A stretch of 64,000 nt of DNA from Mauremys mutica (GCF_020497125.1 NC_059072.1:56020697-56084696), one strand, 5' to 3'; shown: positions 42,801-56,434, counted from the stretch's first letter. Program-made: numbers and translations. Notes: generated from the sequence alone by a model not told the origin.

Positions 42801-45800
42801 ACATCACATTTTACATACTCACTAATAGATTATACGGGGAAAGTCATTTCAAGTTTAAGGCCTCTGTTTAAAAGAAATACACTTTTTTTTTTACATTTTC
42901 TTTTAGAGCTGGTCAGATTGTAACAAAATGAAACACCCCCATTCCCAGCCCCATCTGATTCATGAACAAAATCAGTTGGTTGTGATTCATTGGGTCATGT
43001 TACTTTCTACTCACATGAGTACTTAGATAACTTCTGAGGATGGGTAAAAATCTTCAGTACTCCCGAAAGTTTCATGAATTTTAGCATGAATGATTATGTG
43101 CCTGAGAATTCATGCTAGAAGTGAGTTATTCACTATTCCTGGTTTTCCTGTTTACAAAGCATCTGTCAAGGAGCAGAAGGAATGCCATGTGGCTAACTAC
43201 ATAACATGGATCTCAAATAGCACCCATAGACTAAGAATGATTTGTCCAAGCTACGTGGTGGATACTTAGGTATACTGACTACATTAGGATAAAATCAGAA
43301 TTGGATTGCAAATGGTTCATTAACCCCAAAAGGGGCTACATGTGTAATGAGTCATCTAACCAGCTCTACAAGCTTTAATGAAGTATACGGGGTACATCCT
43401 AAATAGAGTTAAAAAAGATAAGCATGAGCTGGATAGCTGGATTTGATCCAACCATATATATTTGAATAGAAGAATAATAAATGTGACAAGTCCTTTATCT
43501 TATTTGCTAATGTGAAATCTACCCAAGGGATGTAGTCAAACACGAATCCTTACAGTTCTGTTAACATAACATGATTCTGTTGTCCTCAGTAAGGCACAAC
43601 TTCCACTGAAGTCAAGTCAAAGTGAACGTCACTGGGAATTTTACCTGCATGAGGGCTGCAAGAACATGCTCAGTGTATGTCTATGTTTATGAATAATTAT
43701 AGTTTATATTTGTACAATAATACACTTCCCTGCCTTCACCCACTGAATCTTTTATAATTGCTGGATGCTGCATTGAGAGAGATTCATTTTACTTGTGTAG
43801 TAAAAGAAAAATGAAATGACATTAGTTTGCTTGTTTATATCCACTTTACATATTGGAATAATATTTCATTTTCCTTATTCTGTGTAACAAATATATTTGA
43901 TTATAAAAAATCCTTGAAAAACTTAGCATCAAACCTTGTGGGCCGGAGGGATAAAAGAAAAAGTTAGTTTTAGATGAATGCAACTTGAAGAGGCTTTATG
44001 CTACCAGGGCAATGATCTGACATGAAAGGCAAACAGCTGTCTTCTACCCTTAGATAGTGTGTCTAGAAAACAGACTGAATTTACCATATGGAAGGAAAGG
44101 CTCCACTGGAAGAAAAAGACTTCATTGCATTTTATCTCTTGGTTAATGTTTGCACAACACATGGAAGACATAAATTGCTATACGAGTGCTAAGTGTTGCT
44201 ATATTTTCTAAATTACACAGTGGTAAGCTCTTTTTTTCTGTTTAAAATATTAATGCTCTTGATGTTGCTTAAAACAAGTTTATGCAGATAAAAGCCTGAT
44301 CTCACAAAACTTTATATAAGTGAGTAACCTGATGTGCGTAGTATAAGCATGTATAAGTATTTTCTGGATCAGACCCTGGGTTTTCAGGATCACAGGTTTA
44401 CCTGTGAAGTGACCTGTGCAGGCAAAGTGTAACCTATTGCAGGATCAAAATCTTTGAGAATAATTATAGAGCAATGAGATAAAAATTAGTTATATCATTA
44501 GTATGCTGGGACTGAGATTGCCTTGACTATTTCAGGCCTGGATTTATGGGGTTTAAGCATAATTCAAGTTACATATTTTCACATAATAACCAGCCTTTCA
44601 AAGCTGCTTCTCTGGGATGGATTATTCAAAGTCTATTATATGCATATAGCATGAGGATGTTCTGTATAATACAACAATGAACATCCCATGGGAGGTTGTA
44701 TATCAAGGGTTGAATTCTCCTCTGGCACAACTCCATTGAAATCATTAGAGTTACACCACCAGGGAAACTGACCCCAATGGTCCCTCAGTAATTTTCCAAA
44801 CCACTTTACCATGAGGACGTTCCAGAGATTCAAGGGACTTGAATATGGAAACAAGAATTATTTCAGTGAGATGAGATTGACAATTATATGGTTTTAAGAC
44901 ATTACCATATAACGTTAAAACAGTATCCTGTTTTAATGCTAATCCACAATAGAGTGGTAACATATGATCTATTAATACAGTCAAAAATGTAAACCAAAAG
45001 AAGATAAATGTAAACAGCTTTTAAACCACAAGCATTCCTTGGAGTCAGCGATGAAATGTAATAAAATATGAGCTCCACAAAACAGGCTCTTTCAGTGTAT
45101 ATTGGAATTGTGTAAAATAGCTGGCAGTATGTTTAATGTTAACTTAAATCTAATGATTTTATGAACTAGGGCCTGATCCTGCTCTTGTTGGTCAACTGGA
45201 AAACTTCCACTGATTTCAGTAGAACCATGAGCAGCCCCTAAGTTGGCAAATACAGGTCCTAATCCTTTAACCCTTTCCCATGGAAACAGTCATTACAGGA
45301 ATATAATTAATGCCTGTGATATAAGGCCCAGATTCTCAGCTGTGTTGGGTTATTTGCCACTACTCAGTTGGTCCTAACGACAATATAGACAGCCATGGGA
45401 AGATCACCTCAGCATAAGGGTTTTAGTGTAATGGGGGACTGGTGTAATAGCTCCTAAGCCACCTCCTTTCCCAGATGCCAGTGTAGTGGGTGAAGCCATG
45501 GAAAAGAAGCAGGTACAAATGAACTTCTTTTATACATGGTTTGGCAGCTACTCTGTATTAGAGCAGCCTGAAGGGGAGCCAAGCTTTTGCTGGGGAACAG
45601 GAGTAGTGCATAGCAGCCTGAGAATCAAGGGAATGGGAATATGGTTTAAAGCCACCTACAGCCACTCCCCACAAATTGTGCTGTGTGTTCCCTGGCCACA
45701 GGCATGAGTCAGGGCTTAAATCCTTTTTATGCACCAAAGGTACCCAAACGGTTCTTGGTAGAGCACTTGATGGTGGTCAGGCTGGTCACATCATGCTGGC

Positions 45801-46315
45801 TCTTCCTTCCTGTTTTCAGATGCTAAAGTGTATTAAGAGAAGCTAAAATGATAGCTAATACTTCCCCAATATTCCTTTCCCCCTTTGTCTTCCCAAGAAT
45901 AAATTGCTGTAGGTGCTATAAGGATTTTGTGTTTGTGAATAGGAGAGGGTAGGCCATCAGATCATGAAAGGGAGGGTAGTTGGTCCAAGCTCTCTGTTAA
46001 GAGGTGGTCCAAACAGTGGAAAAACTTTGAGAACCATTACTAAATGCCTTAAGTAATTCACATTAGCAATGAATGCTTCCTTAGGTAATGGCTGCAGTAT
46101 TTTCCTAGAACGAGATGATGCTTTGGTTAAGATGATACATGAGAAAACCCTTCTCTTGGAACTCTTTGGAATCTCAGTGTATATTTTTTCCCCAGTCACA
46201 TGCTAGGACATTTTTTTCAAAGTGATTTAAAAAAACCCTGCCTTTTAAGGCCTTTAAAAAAAAAGTTTCTCCTCCCCATTCACAAAAGTATGTCTGTTCA
46301 AAACAAATTTGGTTG
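39857..46315. other. Long repeat-poor region
   Basis: No gene recognised in 6.4 kb. Faint traces: a palindromic repeat piece at 40850-40925 (tttaaaaatctggc ... gaaaatctggcc), an L2-like tail at about 41015-41080 (ggtaagttctttgatgaggg), and small tcaatgg-type repeats at 43580-43665, 44712-44780, 45172-45262 and 45325-45450. The remainder is AT-rich and looks single-copy, as expected for an intron or gene desert. Confidence 0.45.
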
Positions 46316-46323
46316 GCCTAGAC
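46316..46323. repeat. Left 8-bp target duplication of hAT MITE
   Basis: gcctagac, repeated exactly at 46613-46620. Confidence 0.9.
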
Positions 46324-46612
46324 CAGGGGTAGGCAACCTATGGCACGTGTGCCAAAGGCGGCACACAAGCTGATTTTCAGTGGCACTCACACTGCCCGGG
46401 TCCTGGCCACCAGTCCAGGAGGTTCTGCATTTTAATTTAATTTTAAATGAAGCTTCTTAGACATTTTAAAAACCTTATTTACTTTACATACAACAATAGT
46501 TTAGTTATATATTATAGACTTATAGAAAGAGACCTTCTAAAAATGTTAAAATGTATTACTGGCACATGGAACCTTAAATTATAGTGAATAAATGAAAGGT
46601 TGCCGACCCTTG
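46324..46612. mobile_element. hAT MITE, 289 bp
   Basis: Begins caggggtaggcaacctatgg and ends ggttgccgacccttg, inverted terminal repeats close to those of the element at 19792-20124. Perfect 8-bp target duplication. The AT-rich interior has no coding capacity. Confidence 0.92.
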
Positions 46613-46620
46613 GCCTAGAC
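46613..46620. repeat. Right 8-bp target duplication of hAT MITE
   Basis: gcctagac, identical to 46316-46323. Confidence 0.9.
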
Positions 46621-47524
46621 TCATTGTTTTTGAATGTTTCACATTCAGTTACACCAGATGAGCTTAGTCAGATGTGACCGGTGAGGAAAATTAAACTAAA
46701 AATTGTGATAACAAATACTTCCCCCCAAAGATTCAGATCATTTTATCCCTTGCCTGGGTTTTTGGAAGGGGTTTAGATTGGAGCTGAAAATACTTGATTG
46801 ACCCCACAAGTGTTATGCCTTTTGCCCTTTGATAGTTAGTGCCCAAAATTAATCCGAGCCATTCAGCACATAAAACAAACATTTGGTTCTCAGTTCAAAT
46901 TCACTGAACTTATTTCACTTCCTTTCTGTTCCTGGCTTGACAGAACCTTATTTTTAGAAATAACATTAATTTTTTAATAGAACAATTGATAGAGTCAGCC
47001 AGGGGACAAATGTAAACCAAATGTTTTTCTGCTAAACCTTTCCAAAAGTGATGCACAAAAGTCAAGATAACTTTAGCTGGTAAATTATGAGTGTCAGGTA
47101 TGCTTAACCTTTACAGCTTTTTGTTATCAGATATATCTATATGATTCAATGTATTTGAAGGCTATGACACAAAGAAGAAAGAAGATTGCAAGTAAAATCT
47201 AAAGCCTGCCCTCTTCTTAATACAAATCTCCAATGTTTTGGAAAAAAATATAATAGATAAGGTAGAACGGAGTGGGTACCATTCAATGTACGCTTGCTTT
47301 CACTATGCAAAATACACCCGAGAGAAAGGCTATTATACTGCAAATACTAAACTGCTTATTTTATGTTTTACAAAAGCAAGATGGGCTGGTGGATGTGTAG
47401 GGGATCTATGACATCTTGGGGCTGCTAAAGAACACTAGAATATAACTTGCAATGAGGCATATCTTCAGGTGTTTATGGTGCTCCTTCACTCCCCACTTTG
47501 CAAAGCAAATTGAGTCAGTTAATA
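46621..47524. other. Unique DNA
   Basis: No gene or repeat recognised. Confidence 0.4.
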
Positions 47525-47945
47525 GGGGACATGGCAGAGGTATACAAAATACTGAATGAGATAGACAAGGTAAATTGGGCACTATATGTATTGCTTTTCA
47601 CAAGAGAAATACCTTTTTACACAATGCACAATTAACTTGTGGAACTCATTGCCACAGATATAACTCAGGTTAAGATTTTAGCAGGATTAAAATAGGATTA
47701 GACGGTTGGATGAATGAGGACATCTGCTGCTATGTTAGTCAGGATTTAAAAACATATAGAAGGGTTTAAACTCTGAGGCTTTGGGGCATGAAGGCCTGAC
47801 TCGAGTTAGAAAAAACCTCCCTCTACAGGTTTTTTTTGCACATTTCCCTTATCATTTGGTGCTGGCCAATTTCAGAGAAACAGGAATCTGAACTAGATGG
47901 ACCATAGTCTGATCCAATATGACAATTCCAGTATTTCTATGGTGA
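47525..47945 (+). mobile_element. CR1 LINE 3' end
   Basis: Plus-strand CR1. The ORF2 C-terminal remnant appears as gaggtatacaaaatactgaa and caattaacttgtggaactca (NLWNSLP-type region), followed by a 3' UTR with gaactagatggaccatagtc and tgatccaatatgacaattcc. Heavily diverged. Confidence 0.85.
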
Positions 47946-49189
47946 CAGTCTCTAGAATTCAGTTTAATTTTAAATTAACTGTTTCCTAACTTGTTAAAAA
48001 CACAAAGAAACACAGTAAAAGTTCCACATTTATATGATTGAATGCTACTTTCTGACAGACGTTATTGGACTGAAAAACAAGTGTCCAGTCATATTACATT
48101 GCCTGTAGTTTCAGCAATTACTGATTTCACCCTTCCCTTTGGAAAGAAGCTCAGGAAAATGTCAAGTCATGCTTTAATGTACTTGGGAGATTGCCTTTCC
48201 CCTCCTAACATCTTGCTACAGCTGCAGTCATTGGTGGCTGAGCAGAAGCTCCCTCAGTACCGAAGAGAGGGAGCTGTTGGAAGGATGTTTTCCCTGAGAG
48301 CCCCTTCAATCTGGAATGTACTTTGCCTTGGCCTTCCAGAACCTGGACATGCTGCAAAGCTAATCTTTTTTCCTCAGATGGGACCAGCATTCAGTTGGAT
48401 GCGGTTGTTTACTGGCATGACCATAACTATGGTTTGGAGGCAGATCTGGTTATGGTGGTAGAGGCATTAGCCGTGGATTTAAGCAGCAAAATGTGATTTT
48501 TTTTTGTATTGTTAAGGTTTGTAAAGAAGTGTCCAGAACTTGGGATGAACTCTTCTCTTAATTTAAAAAAAATATAGCTAAATAAGTAAAACCATATTTT
48601 TATCTTACAGTGTCAATACGAGAAAATAGCAAGCCAGGCCTTCCTTTGTGCCTGTTCTGAGCCATCCTGCCAATTTTCGTGGTTTGAAGTTACATTTTTC
48701 TATTTTTAAAGGTTTTTTCCCCCTGCTGTTGCTGTGTGAAAGACCCACACAAATACCAGGGGAAGCAGACACCCAACTGATTATAATGGGGAAAACTAGT
48801 GACCCTGACTATTCACAGAGGATGTCAAATGTACACAAATCTAATCTCTTTCAGTTATAATAGTTTTAGGAGTCACTTGTCACAACAATGGGAAAACTTA
48901 TTTCAAGATGGGCATTTTTGAAGTTTTGATTTTTTACGTTGACAGAATCCTTTTAAATTTCAGCAGGACAGGAAACGTATTTAAGATAACCTGGTTCTGG
49001 AGTCCTTGCTGAGGCACTGTTCCCATGATATTCAGTCAAAGGCACCTCAAAGGGACACTTCCCTTTGTGAATTTTTAGGATTCAGTCTAATGTCTGTGTT
49101 TTTGTGAATACTTATATTTTTATAATATAATAATACATCCTTCCCCCCTTCCCACTATATATGTAGTGGTTGCTGGATTCTTCAGTGAC
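47946..49189. other. Unassigned DNA with a 139-codon frame
   Basis: The plus frame at 48042-48461 contains FSLRAPSIWNVL, which recalls the APxxWN-xLP motif near the C-terminus of LINE-type proteins, but nothing else supports it and no 3' tail was found. Possibly a LINE relic. No other feature. Confidence 0.3.
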
Positions 49190-49860
49190 AAAAAGTTGAC
49201 AAGGTCACTCAAGTAATGCGCACAGAAAATAGAGGAGGGGGCCAATGATGGAACCTCGCATGATGACACAATGCTTTGGAGGTTCACATGGGTCCTCCTG
49301 TTAAAACATGCTGGAGAATGCTGACAACTTGTGTGCCTAAGAAACTGTGTTAGGCAAAATGATATCGTTCTAGAATTAAGTTTTAGACCCTGGAAAGCAT
49401 GTTGTTTTTGTTTTGTTTGTAACCCTTATCTCTCTCCCTCTTGCTTGAAATCACTTAAATCTGTGGTTTTTTTGCTAATAAACTTATTCTTAATTTCACA
49501 GCAAACCATCTCAGTGCTGTATGTTAAGGTGGAGTGCATAGCTCCATCTGAGCTAACAAGCTGTTGTGACTCTTTGGAGGCATCCAGCTTGCTGTTATCT
49601 CTGTGAGTGTCCAGTAAGAGGGACCAGGCACTTCAGGGGAGACAGTTCTGAGGAGACTCAGGACTGGAAGGGCGGGTGATGTTACCCTGAAGAAGTAACT
49701 GGTCTGGTGAATGCTCAGATGAGACCATTGTGCTGTAAACAGGCTGCTGATGTCAGGGCTCTGAGCCAAAGCTGCACAGCAGAGAGACACCTGGTATTAC
49801 AGGGCAGGCAGTGACAGAACCCCTTCCTGATCTGGATGAACCGCCCAAACATCACAGATG
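49190..49860 (+). mobile_element. LTR-like element, plus orientation
   Basis: The segment with tatctctctccctcttgctt, a polyadenylation-like ctaataaacttattc at about 49475-49492 and a GC-richer downstream part resembles the R-U5 region of reptile retroviral LTRs I recognise by texture. Ends and target duplication were not found, so family and borders are tentative. Confidence 0.4.
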
Positions 49861-50474
49861 CCAGCAGATGGGCTAGGGATGCATGAGGAGCCAAAAAGGA
49901 GATGCTGAAGGAATGGTGAGCAAGGCAGGAAATGAGGGGCAGACAGAATCATTGAAGCCTAAGGGAACAGGAAAAGGGAAATGAACAATGGTCTCAAAGG
50001 CAGTAGACAGGTTGCTAGGGGTTGTTTGTTTGTTTTTAGGGCCAGGATGGACTACTATCATCAGCTGGTGTGGCCCCCTGCATTAGACAGGCTATAGCAT
50101 TCTACCCACTTACTTCTGCATCCAGGCAAAGAATTTTAACAAGAGAGTGTCCCTTTAAGTAAGCTAGGAGGGGCTGGTGTGGTGGGGATGCTAGAAGCCA
50201 GACTGGAATGAGTCATGGACAGACTTTTGCCTAGGCAGCTATAGAGCTATATACTGCCCTCAATATATGCATTCTTCTCCTATTGATTTAAATGGGCCAG
50301 ATTCTGCATTGCCTTGCAGCTTATGTAGTCATTAACACATGTCCAAAGTGAAAACCTTGACAAATCAGATTCTCCACTCACATCACTGGTTGTGTTTTTA
50401 ACCCACTCTAAGGGGACTGTTGGCCCCCAATTGTTTTTTGGTTGGCCCTCTCCCAACACCAGGAGAAAGGGGAC

Positions 50475-50482
50475 GGGCCAAA
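50475..50482. repeat. Left 8-bp target duplication of hAT MITE
   Basis: gggccaaa, repeated exactly at 50827-50834. Confidence 0.9.
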
Positions 50483-50826
50483 CAGGGCCGGCGCTTCCAT
50501 TAGGCGACTCTAGGCAGTCGCCTAGGGCGCCAGGATTTGGGGGGTGGCATTTTGTGCGCTCTTCACGGGGCGCACAGGAGCTTCTGGTTCCGCTCCTGTT
50601 GCACCACCGAAGAACGACCTTCTGCCGACGTGCCGCGGAAAACAGCGGCAGGCAATTGAGCAGCTCAATGACTGCTGCTGTCGCCTGCGGCATTTCGGCG
50701 GGGGGGTCCTTCTTCAGCTGCGCGATGGGAGCGGAACCGGAAGCTCCTGTGCGCCCCGTGGGGAGTGCACAAAACGCCGCCCCCCGAATTCTGCCTAGGG
50801 CGCCAGAAGATCTGGCACCACTCCTG
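50483..50826. mobile_element. hAT MITE, 344 bp
   Basis: Begins cagggccggcgcttcc and ends ggcaccactcctg, with a perfect 8-bp target duplication. The interior is a long foldback: gtcgcctagggcgccagg against tgcctagggcgccag, and cgcacaggagcttctggttc against gaaccggaagctcctgtgcg. The 186-, 137- and 87-codon frames here are products of this GC-rich palindrome and not genes. Confidence 0.9.
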
Positions 50827-50834
50827 GGGCCAAA

Positions 50835-51780
50835 GAGGAGTCAGGATCCTGGGACTGACAGATTCCCAGGGCCAACGGGGAGAGGCCAGCACTCCAAGAC
50901 AGCTGGACTGACAGGGCAGGCAGGCCAATGTGAGGGCTCATCCTCTGTGTGAGTTGGGGTTGCCAGGGGTGGAATAAGGCATGAGAGGGAGAGTGCAGCA
51001 GCCCAGAGATGGGAAGCTGGAGCAGGAGAGACCAACTGCATCGACACTGAGCCAGAACCGAGCTATAGTGGGGAGCCGCGGGACCAGAACTGGGATAGCA
51101 GACAGTCCACCGCGTGGCAAGTACACTTGCACTGAGCATGGTGAGTGCAGAGGGAGAACGAGGTAGGGATTCTGGGCAGAGAGGGCCCAATGGAGGGAGA
51201 CATCTCCAGATAAGAGGGCCTTAAAGTCTGGATGCAGAGTGGGGAGATGCGCACTAAATGGGAGGGCTGATGCTGGGGAGAAGGGTCCCGTCACTTGGAG
51301 CCTGAGGGCGTGTAGCCACCACCAGAGCAGATGTCTTAACTGCAGTATCAGTGCAGCACAGCCAGGTCCTGGGAAGGAGGCCTGGGATGCATAAGAAGTA
51401 GACTGTGAATTTTCTTGAGTTCCGGAGATGATTGTTTATGGCATTCCCTGTGCCAATAATGCAGGGTTCCAGATCCTTTAATCTTCTCAATTTTTCCCTT
51501 ATTTTTTTACAGTTGCTATTTAATAAATAAATTATATATGGTTTAAACTCAATATAGTGACCAGTGGGTCTGGGAAGCGTCAGGTTCGGAGAGAATACTC
51601 CAGAGTGGGGATGGCCTAGCCCTTGCGCTCAGTGACCCCGACGAGACTAGGGTTAAGCTTCTTAGGGATCCTGGCCCCAGCCTTATCGGGGTTATGAGGA
51701 CTCTGCCATACGGGAAAGAGAAAGAAGAGTCCTCGAGATCAGGCAGGCATCCAGGTGAAGGGAGTTGGGGTGGGGAACTC
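50835..51780 (+). mobile_element. Possible LTR-type repeat
   Basis: A purine-rich block up to about 51300 is followed by gctatttaataaataaatta (51512-51531, polyadenylation-like) and then gatcagtg-type sequence with ccccgacgagactagggtta. The order matches U3-R-U5 of an LTR, but neither end nor a target duplication could be fixed. No internal coding region. Confidence 0.38.
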
Positions 51781-53687
51781 AGGTCCTTTCATCATCTGAT
51801 TCCATCCGTGCAGTATAGAAGCCAGGAACATTCCCCACTATAGCAGGACCATTCTCATGCATACACCACTTTGCATGGGTGTAAATGATGGCATAAAGCA
51901 CAAGGCCATGAAGAATCAGATCCAATGGGAGTTCCTGTATGGAGGGAGAACAGTATAAAATGGCCCTTGGACACAATAATGGGAGAAAAACTGTGTAAAC
52001 CTTTTATATGGATTTCATTGCATCTGCTGATTTGTGACATAGCATGTGTACCTTTACCATTTCTTAAACATGGGTTTAAACACATGAAAAATTCCATGAC
52101 ACTTTTAAAAAGCATATTTATACCTGGGAATAACGCGAAAAAACTTGCTTCATCACATGACATCTAGTGAACTCAAGGCAAGCATTTACTTAAAATCACT
52201 GTTAAGAATCTATTTCTGTTTATAATAAGCACTAGCCATCTGGCTTTTAATTTTGTTTATGTAACATGTCTTTTTGTGCTCAGTTCTTATGAATAGAGGG
52301 CTATACATATTTCATTTCCATGAGTAATTTTGCTGCAAGCCTTAAAGGGTTTTCACTTTTTGAAAAAGTTAATTGATTTTAAAACCAAATTTGAAAGACT
52401 GTTTTTTATAAGAAAACTAACAATGAACAAAGACTAGAACAAATAAAACAAGGGAATGTTTTAAAACATTAAATTATTAGTTTACTAAAACTAGTCACCT
52501 GGGCAGAAAATGGAAAGTAAGTTTTCAATTGTGCAACATAACCTTAAGACAGTGCATCAAATAGGTGCTAATATATAGATTTATTGGAGAATGTTATGGC
52601 TAAATTAAGTTTTCAGAAAGTGCTTGGACTGGATCTCATTAAACGGTATTCCTCTCTGGTCATTGCAGGACATATAGAATGCAGTATGTTCTCACAGCTG
52701 CTCAAAAACAGGGTTTATAGGTTTGTACAGTATTTGTTAACAATGTGCAAAGATCAGCTGTAAAACAAAATGTGTTGGCCTAAATTAGTAAAAGAACATG
52801 GCCATGATGAACATATGGCTTAGCGTGGTTTCATTACCCAGACCACATATAGAATCTATAAAACAGAAATGACAAATAAACATTGCAGCAACGTGCACTA
52901 TGTACCATATTAGTAAATCCAGTCTTCATATTTGCTTTGTTTATCCTCGGAAAGCTGTGGAAGGACACGTGAGGGCTTTGAAGGACACATTGAAAACTTT
53001 GAGGACACATTGAAAACTTAGCATCAGTTTAACTAGATCAACTTTAACTTGATGTAGTTTACCCAGTATAAATTTCTAATACTGATGCACTTAAATGGAT
53101 TTAACCTTATTTTATGTCAGTGTAACTTAAATCAGTAATTTACAGATGCAAGTGCAACCTGCAGATCTGTATGTATTACACATCCTTTTCTGTGTCCAAT
53201 TCACAGACCTTGTCCACAGAGGATGTGAGTCTGTTAAGTCTGGTTTTTTAGGTCAAGCCAGAGAAGCTCGTGCTTTTAGTTCTGGAGGTCTCCACTTCCA
53301 TCCTCAGTGTTAGCCAAAATGGCAGCTGTCACATCAGCATAACTGATTTAAGCAGGATTAAACCAGTTTAAAGGAGATATACATTAGATTAGATCAATTA
53401 AAATACATGTAGTTAAACTGGTGCACATTTTCTAATGTGGACCAATTCTAAATGGCTCTATTAATGACAAAGGACTCATTCAGTACTCTTTGTTTAGACA
53501 AAACTTCACTTATTTCAAATAGAACATTCACTGAGTGTTAAATTTATTTTCCTATGAGTGTTTACTCTTAAAGAGCCACTGTCAACCAGTCTAGGTCCTA
53601 ATGTGCAACTGATGAGGAATGTTCTGAAGATGCAAAATCCATGTTGTTTTAACTAGTGGGATTTTTTAAAGCAATAGCTTCATACAG
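51781..53687. other. Mostly unique DNA with foldback repeat
   Basis: A tandem pair of gaggacacattgaaaactt-like units lies at 52979-53018. 53024-53450 includes inverted phrases (tcagtttaactagatcaact and gtagttaaactggtgcac) suggesting a diverged foldback transposon. No gene recognised. Confidence 0.4.
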
Positions 53688-53948
53688 CATGTCCACACTG
53701 CTCTACAGTTCGGACTACACACTAAAGTGCTGTGCTGAAATTCCCCTGTGTGAACACTGCAGGTATGAACTAAAAGGTTCTTACTTCTCATCAATGTAGT
53801 TCTCTTCAAACAGGGGCACGTTAATATGAAGCAGGAACCTTTTAGTTCACACCCGCAGTGTCCACATAAGGGACTTACAGCACAGCACTTCAGTGTGCAT
53901 TGTTATACACACCCCCGTAGTCAAAATTGCAAAGCAGTGTAGCCATGC
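53688..53948. mobile_element. Foldback MITE, 261 bp
   Basis: Left and right arms pair over most of their length: gcatgtccacactgc against gcagtgtagccatgc, aagtgctgtgctg against cagcacagcactt, and gaactaaaaggttc against gaaccttttagttc. Non-coding DNA-transposon derivative. Target duplication unclear because a CR1 begins directly after. Confidence 0.72.
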
Positions 53949-53949
53949 C

Positions 53950-55835
53950 CATAGATTCATTCATAGATTTTAATGCAGACCATTATGATCATCTTGTCTG
54001 ACCTCCTGCATAATACAGTCCATAGGACTTCCTTGAATTAATTCCTGCTTCAAATCCAATAGCTGTGGTTAAACTAGAGCATATCTTGTAGAAAAACATC
54101 CAGTCTTAATTTTAAAATTTCCAGCTCCCAGAGAAGCCACCCCAACCCTTGGTAAGTTGTTTCAGTGGTTAATTACTGTTAAAATTTTGCACCTTATTTC
54201 TAGTCTGAATGTGTCTAGCTTCAGCTTCCAGCCACTGGATCTTGTTATATTTTTGTCTGCTAGACTGAAGACTATTCTTATCAAATTTTTGTTCCTCATG
54301 TAGGTACTTAGAAACTCTTAACCTTCTCTTTGATAAGCTAAATAGATTGAGCTCCTTGAATCTCTCACTGTAAGGCATGTTTTCCAATCCTATAATCAGT
54401 TGTTGCTCTTCTCTGAACCCTCTCCAATATTTCAACATCCTTCTTGACAGGTGGATACTAGAACTGGACACAATATTCCAATAGCAGGTACACTAGTGCC
54501 AAATACAGAGGTAACATAACCTCCCTACTCCTAATTAATAGTCTCCTGTTTATACATACAAGTATCACAATAGCCCTTTGAGCCATGGTGTTGCACTGAG
54601 AGCTTATGTTCAGCAACTGTCCTCCATGACATCCAAGTCTTTTTCAAAGTCACTGCTTCCTAGGATAGAAATCCCTATCCTGTAAGTATGGCCTACATTC
54701 TTTATTCCTTGATGTCTGACCTTATATTTGGCTGTATTGAAACACATATCGTTTGCTTCTGCCGAGGTTACCAAGCAATCCTTATTATTTACCCCTCTTC
54801 CAATCTTTGTCATCTGCACACTTGATCAGTAACGATTTTATGATTTTTCCCCATGTTGTTGATTAAAAATATTAAACACCATAGGGCCCAGAAGAGATCC
54901 CCGTGAGACCCTATTGAAACACACCTGCTCGTTGATGATTCCCTGTTTAGAATTACATTTTGAGACCTCTCAGTTAGCCAGCTCTTAATCCATTTATGTG
55001 TGTCATGGTGATTTTATATCATTCTAGTTTCTTAATAAAAATGTCAAATACCTTACAGATGTCTAAGTATATTATATCAACATGATCAACCAAACATGTA
55101 ATCTCATAAAAATTATATCAGATTATTTTGAAAAACCCTTTTAAAATATTGTCACATCATCAGTTTTCTTTCAGTACTCTAGAACTTTTGCAGTTTTCTT
55201 AGACCTATTAAATATCAATACTAATAATCCAGAGAACTCCTTGCCTAGCTCTTTCAAAACTCTTGGATGCTAGTTATTTGGACCCAGTGATTTAAAATGT
55301 CTACATTTATTATTTGCTGTTTAACATCCTCCTTAGTTGCTGATCATCGTCATCATCTGATATGACTAAATCATTTGGCTTTTCTCCAAATATAGAACAA
55401 AAATATTTATTGAACACTTCTGTATTTCTGCCCTGATACCATTGAAAAGGTTCCGCTTGTGCCTGATTTAACTAACAAAATCTGTATTGTCCTTAACTTT
55501 GCTGGCTATAGGGGGCTTCTTGTGTCCTTTTGCTTCCCTTATCAATTTTTTATAGTTTCTAGCTATTAATTTATATTCACTGCTATCATCATCTCCTTTT
55601 CCCATTTTTTATAATCTCTCTATCTGATCTCGCTATCTATCTCTCTATCTATCATAGCAGCTTTTGCTTCCCCTCTAAGTCAAGTTGGTTTTTAACCAGT
55701 GTAGCCTTCTTTCTTGATTGTTGGGCTGTGGCTTTTTGGTATCTAATAAAATGTTCTTAAACAGTTCCCAATTATTATTCACTTTTTTCTGTTTAAATTC
55801 TTTCTCCCGGATGATATGGCTCAGAATTGCAACGA
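53950..55835 (-). mobile_element. Old CR1 LINE, about 1.9 kb
   Basis: Minus-strand CR1 with its 3' end at 53950 and coding remnants extending leftwards into the RT. 54169-54471 encodes GLENMPYSERFKELNLFSLS and KRRLRVSKYLHEEQ. 54610-54819 encodes remnants of the segment between RT and C-terminus. 54800-55600 covers RT and upstream parts with many stops. A TCTA microsatellite at 55614-55656 has grown inside it. This is the oldest-looking and longest single CR1 here. Confidence 0.88.
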
Positions 55836-56434
55836 ACCTAATAGTTCACCTGTTATACACTAATTTCCTGTTATGTTGGCATTAATAAGAGTGGCAGGAG
55901 TAGAAATGACCTTGAAATTTTATTTAAAAAAAAGAATAAACAGTTTTACCTTTTTTTCAAGCTAGATTAAGAATCTTACTTACCTATCAATTTAGGGCCA
56001 GACTGTGAGCCCTGTTCTCCAATATGACTCCAATGGTGAACTACTTGTGTGACTAACTGTTCACCAATGTGAGTAAAGAACTCACAATCTATCACTTAAT
56101 AAGCATGGTTTTAAAGAGATGAACTACTCAAATTTGTAGAAAGATATGAGTGGAAACATCAATAAAATCTATAATAAATGCTGCATGGTCACAAAAGAAA
56201 ACAAACAGTCCTGAAAGACTATGTGACCAATATTCCAAAGAAAGCCCCAACTCACTGAGGTTAATTAGACTTTAAAGCAGCTTTGTAAACAGATTTATAT
56301 TCTATTTGGTTCAATACTGTTAAATTTCCCCTCAGGATGCCTGCTTCCAGAGGACATTGCTCCTGCAAGGCAGGTCTAGTAGCATACTTTGCTTTTAGGA
56401 ATGTTGATCTGTTAGCTTGGGCTGCTAACCAGAA
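55836..56434. other. Unique DNA
   Basis: A small dispersed repeat may lie at 55995-56095 (gggccagactgtgag ... aactcacaatct). Otherwise nothing recognised. Confidence 0.4.

Noticed and set aside
50392..50952. 186-codon plus frame
   Set aside because: It crosses both target duplications of a hAT foldback MITE; composition explains the absence of stops.
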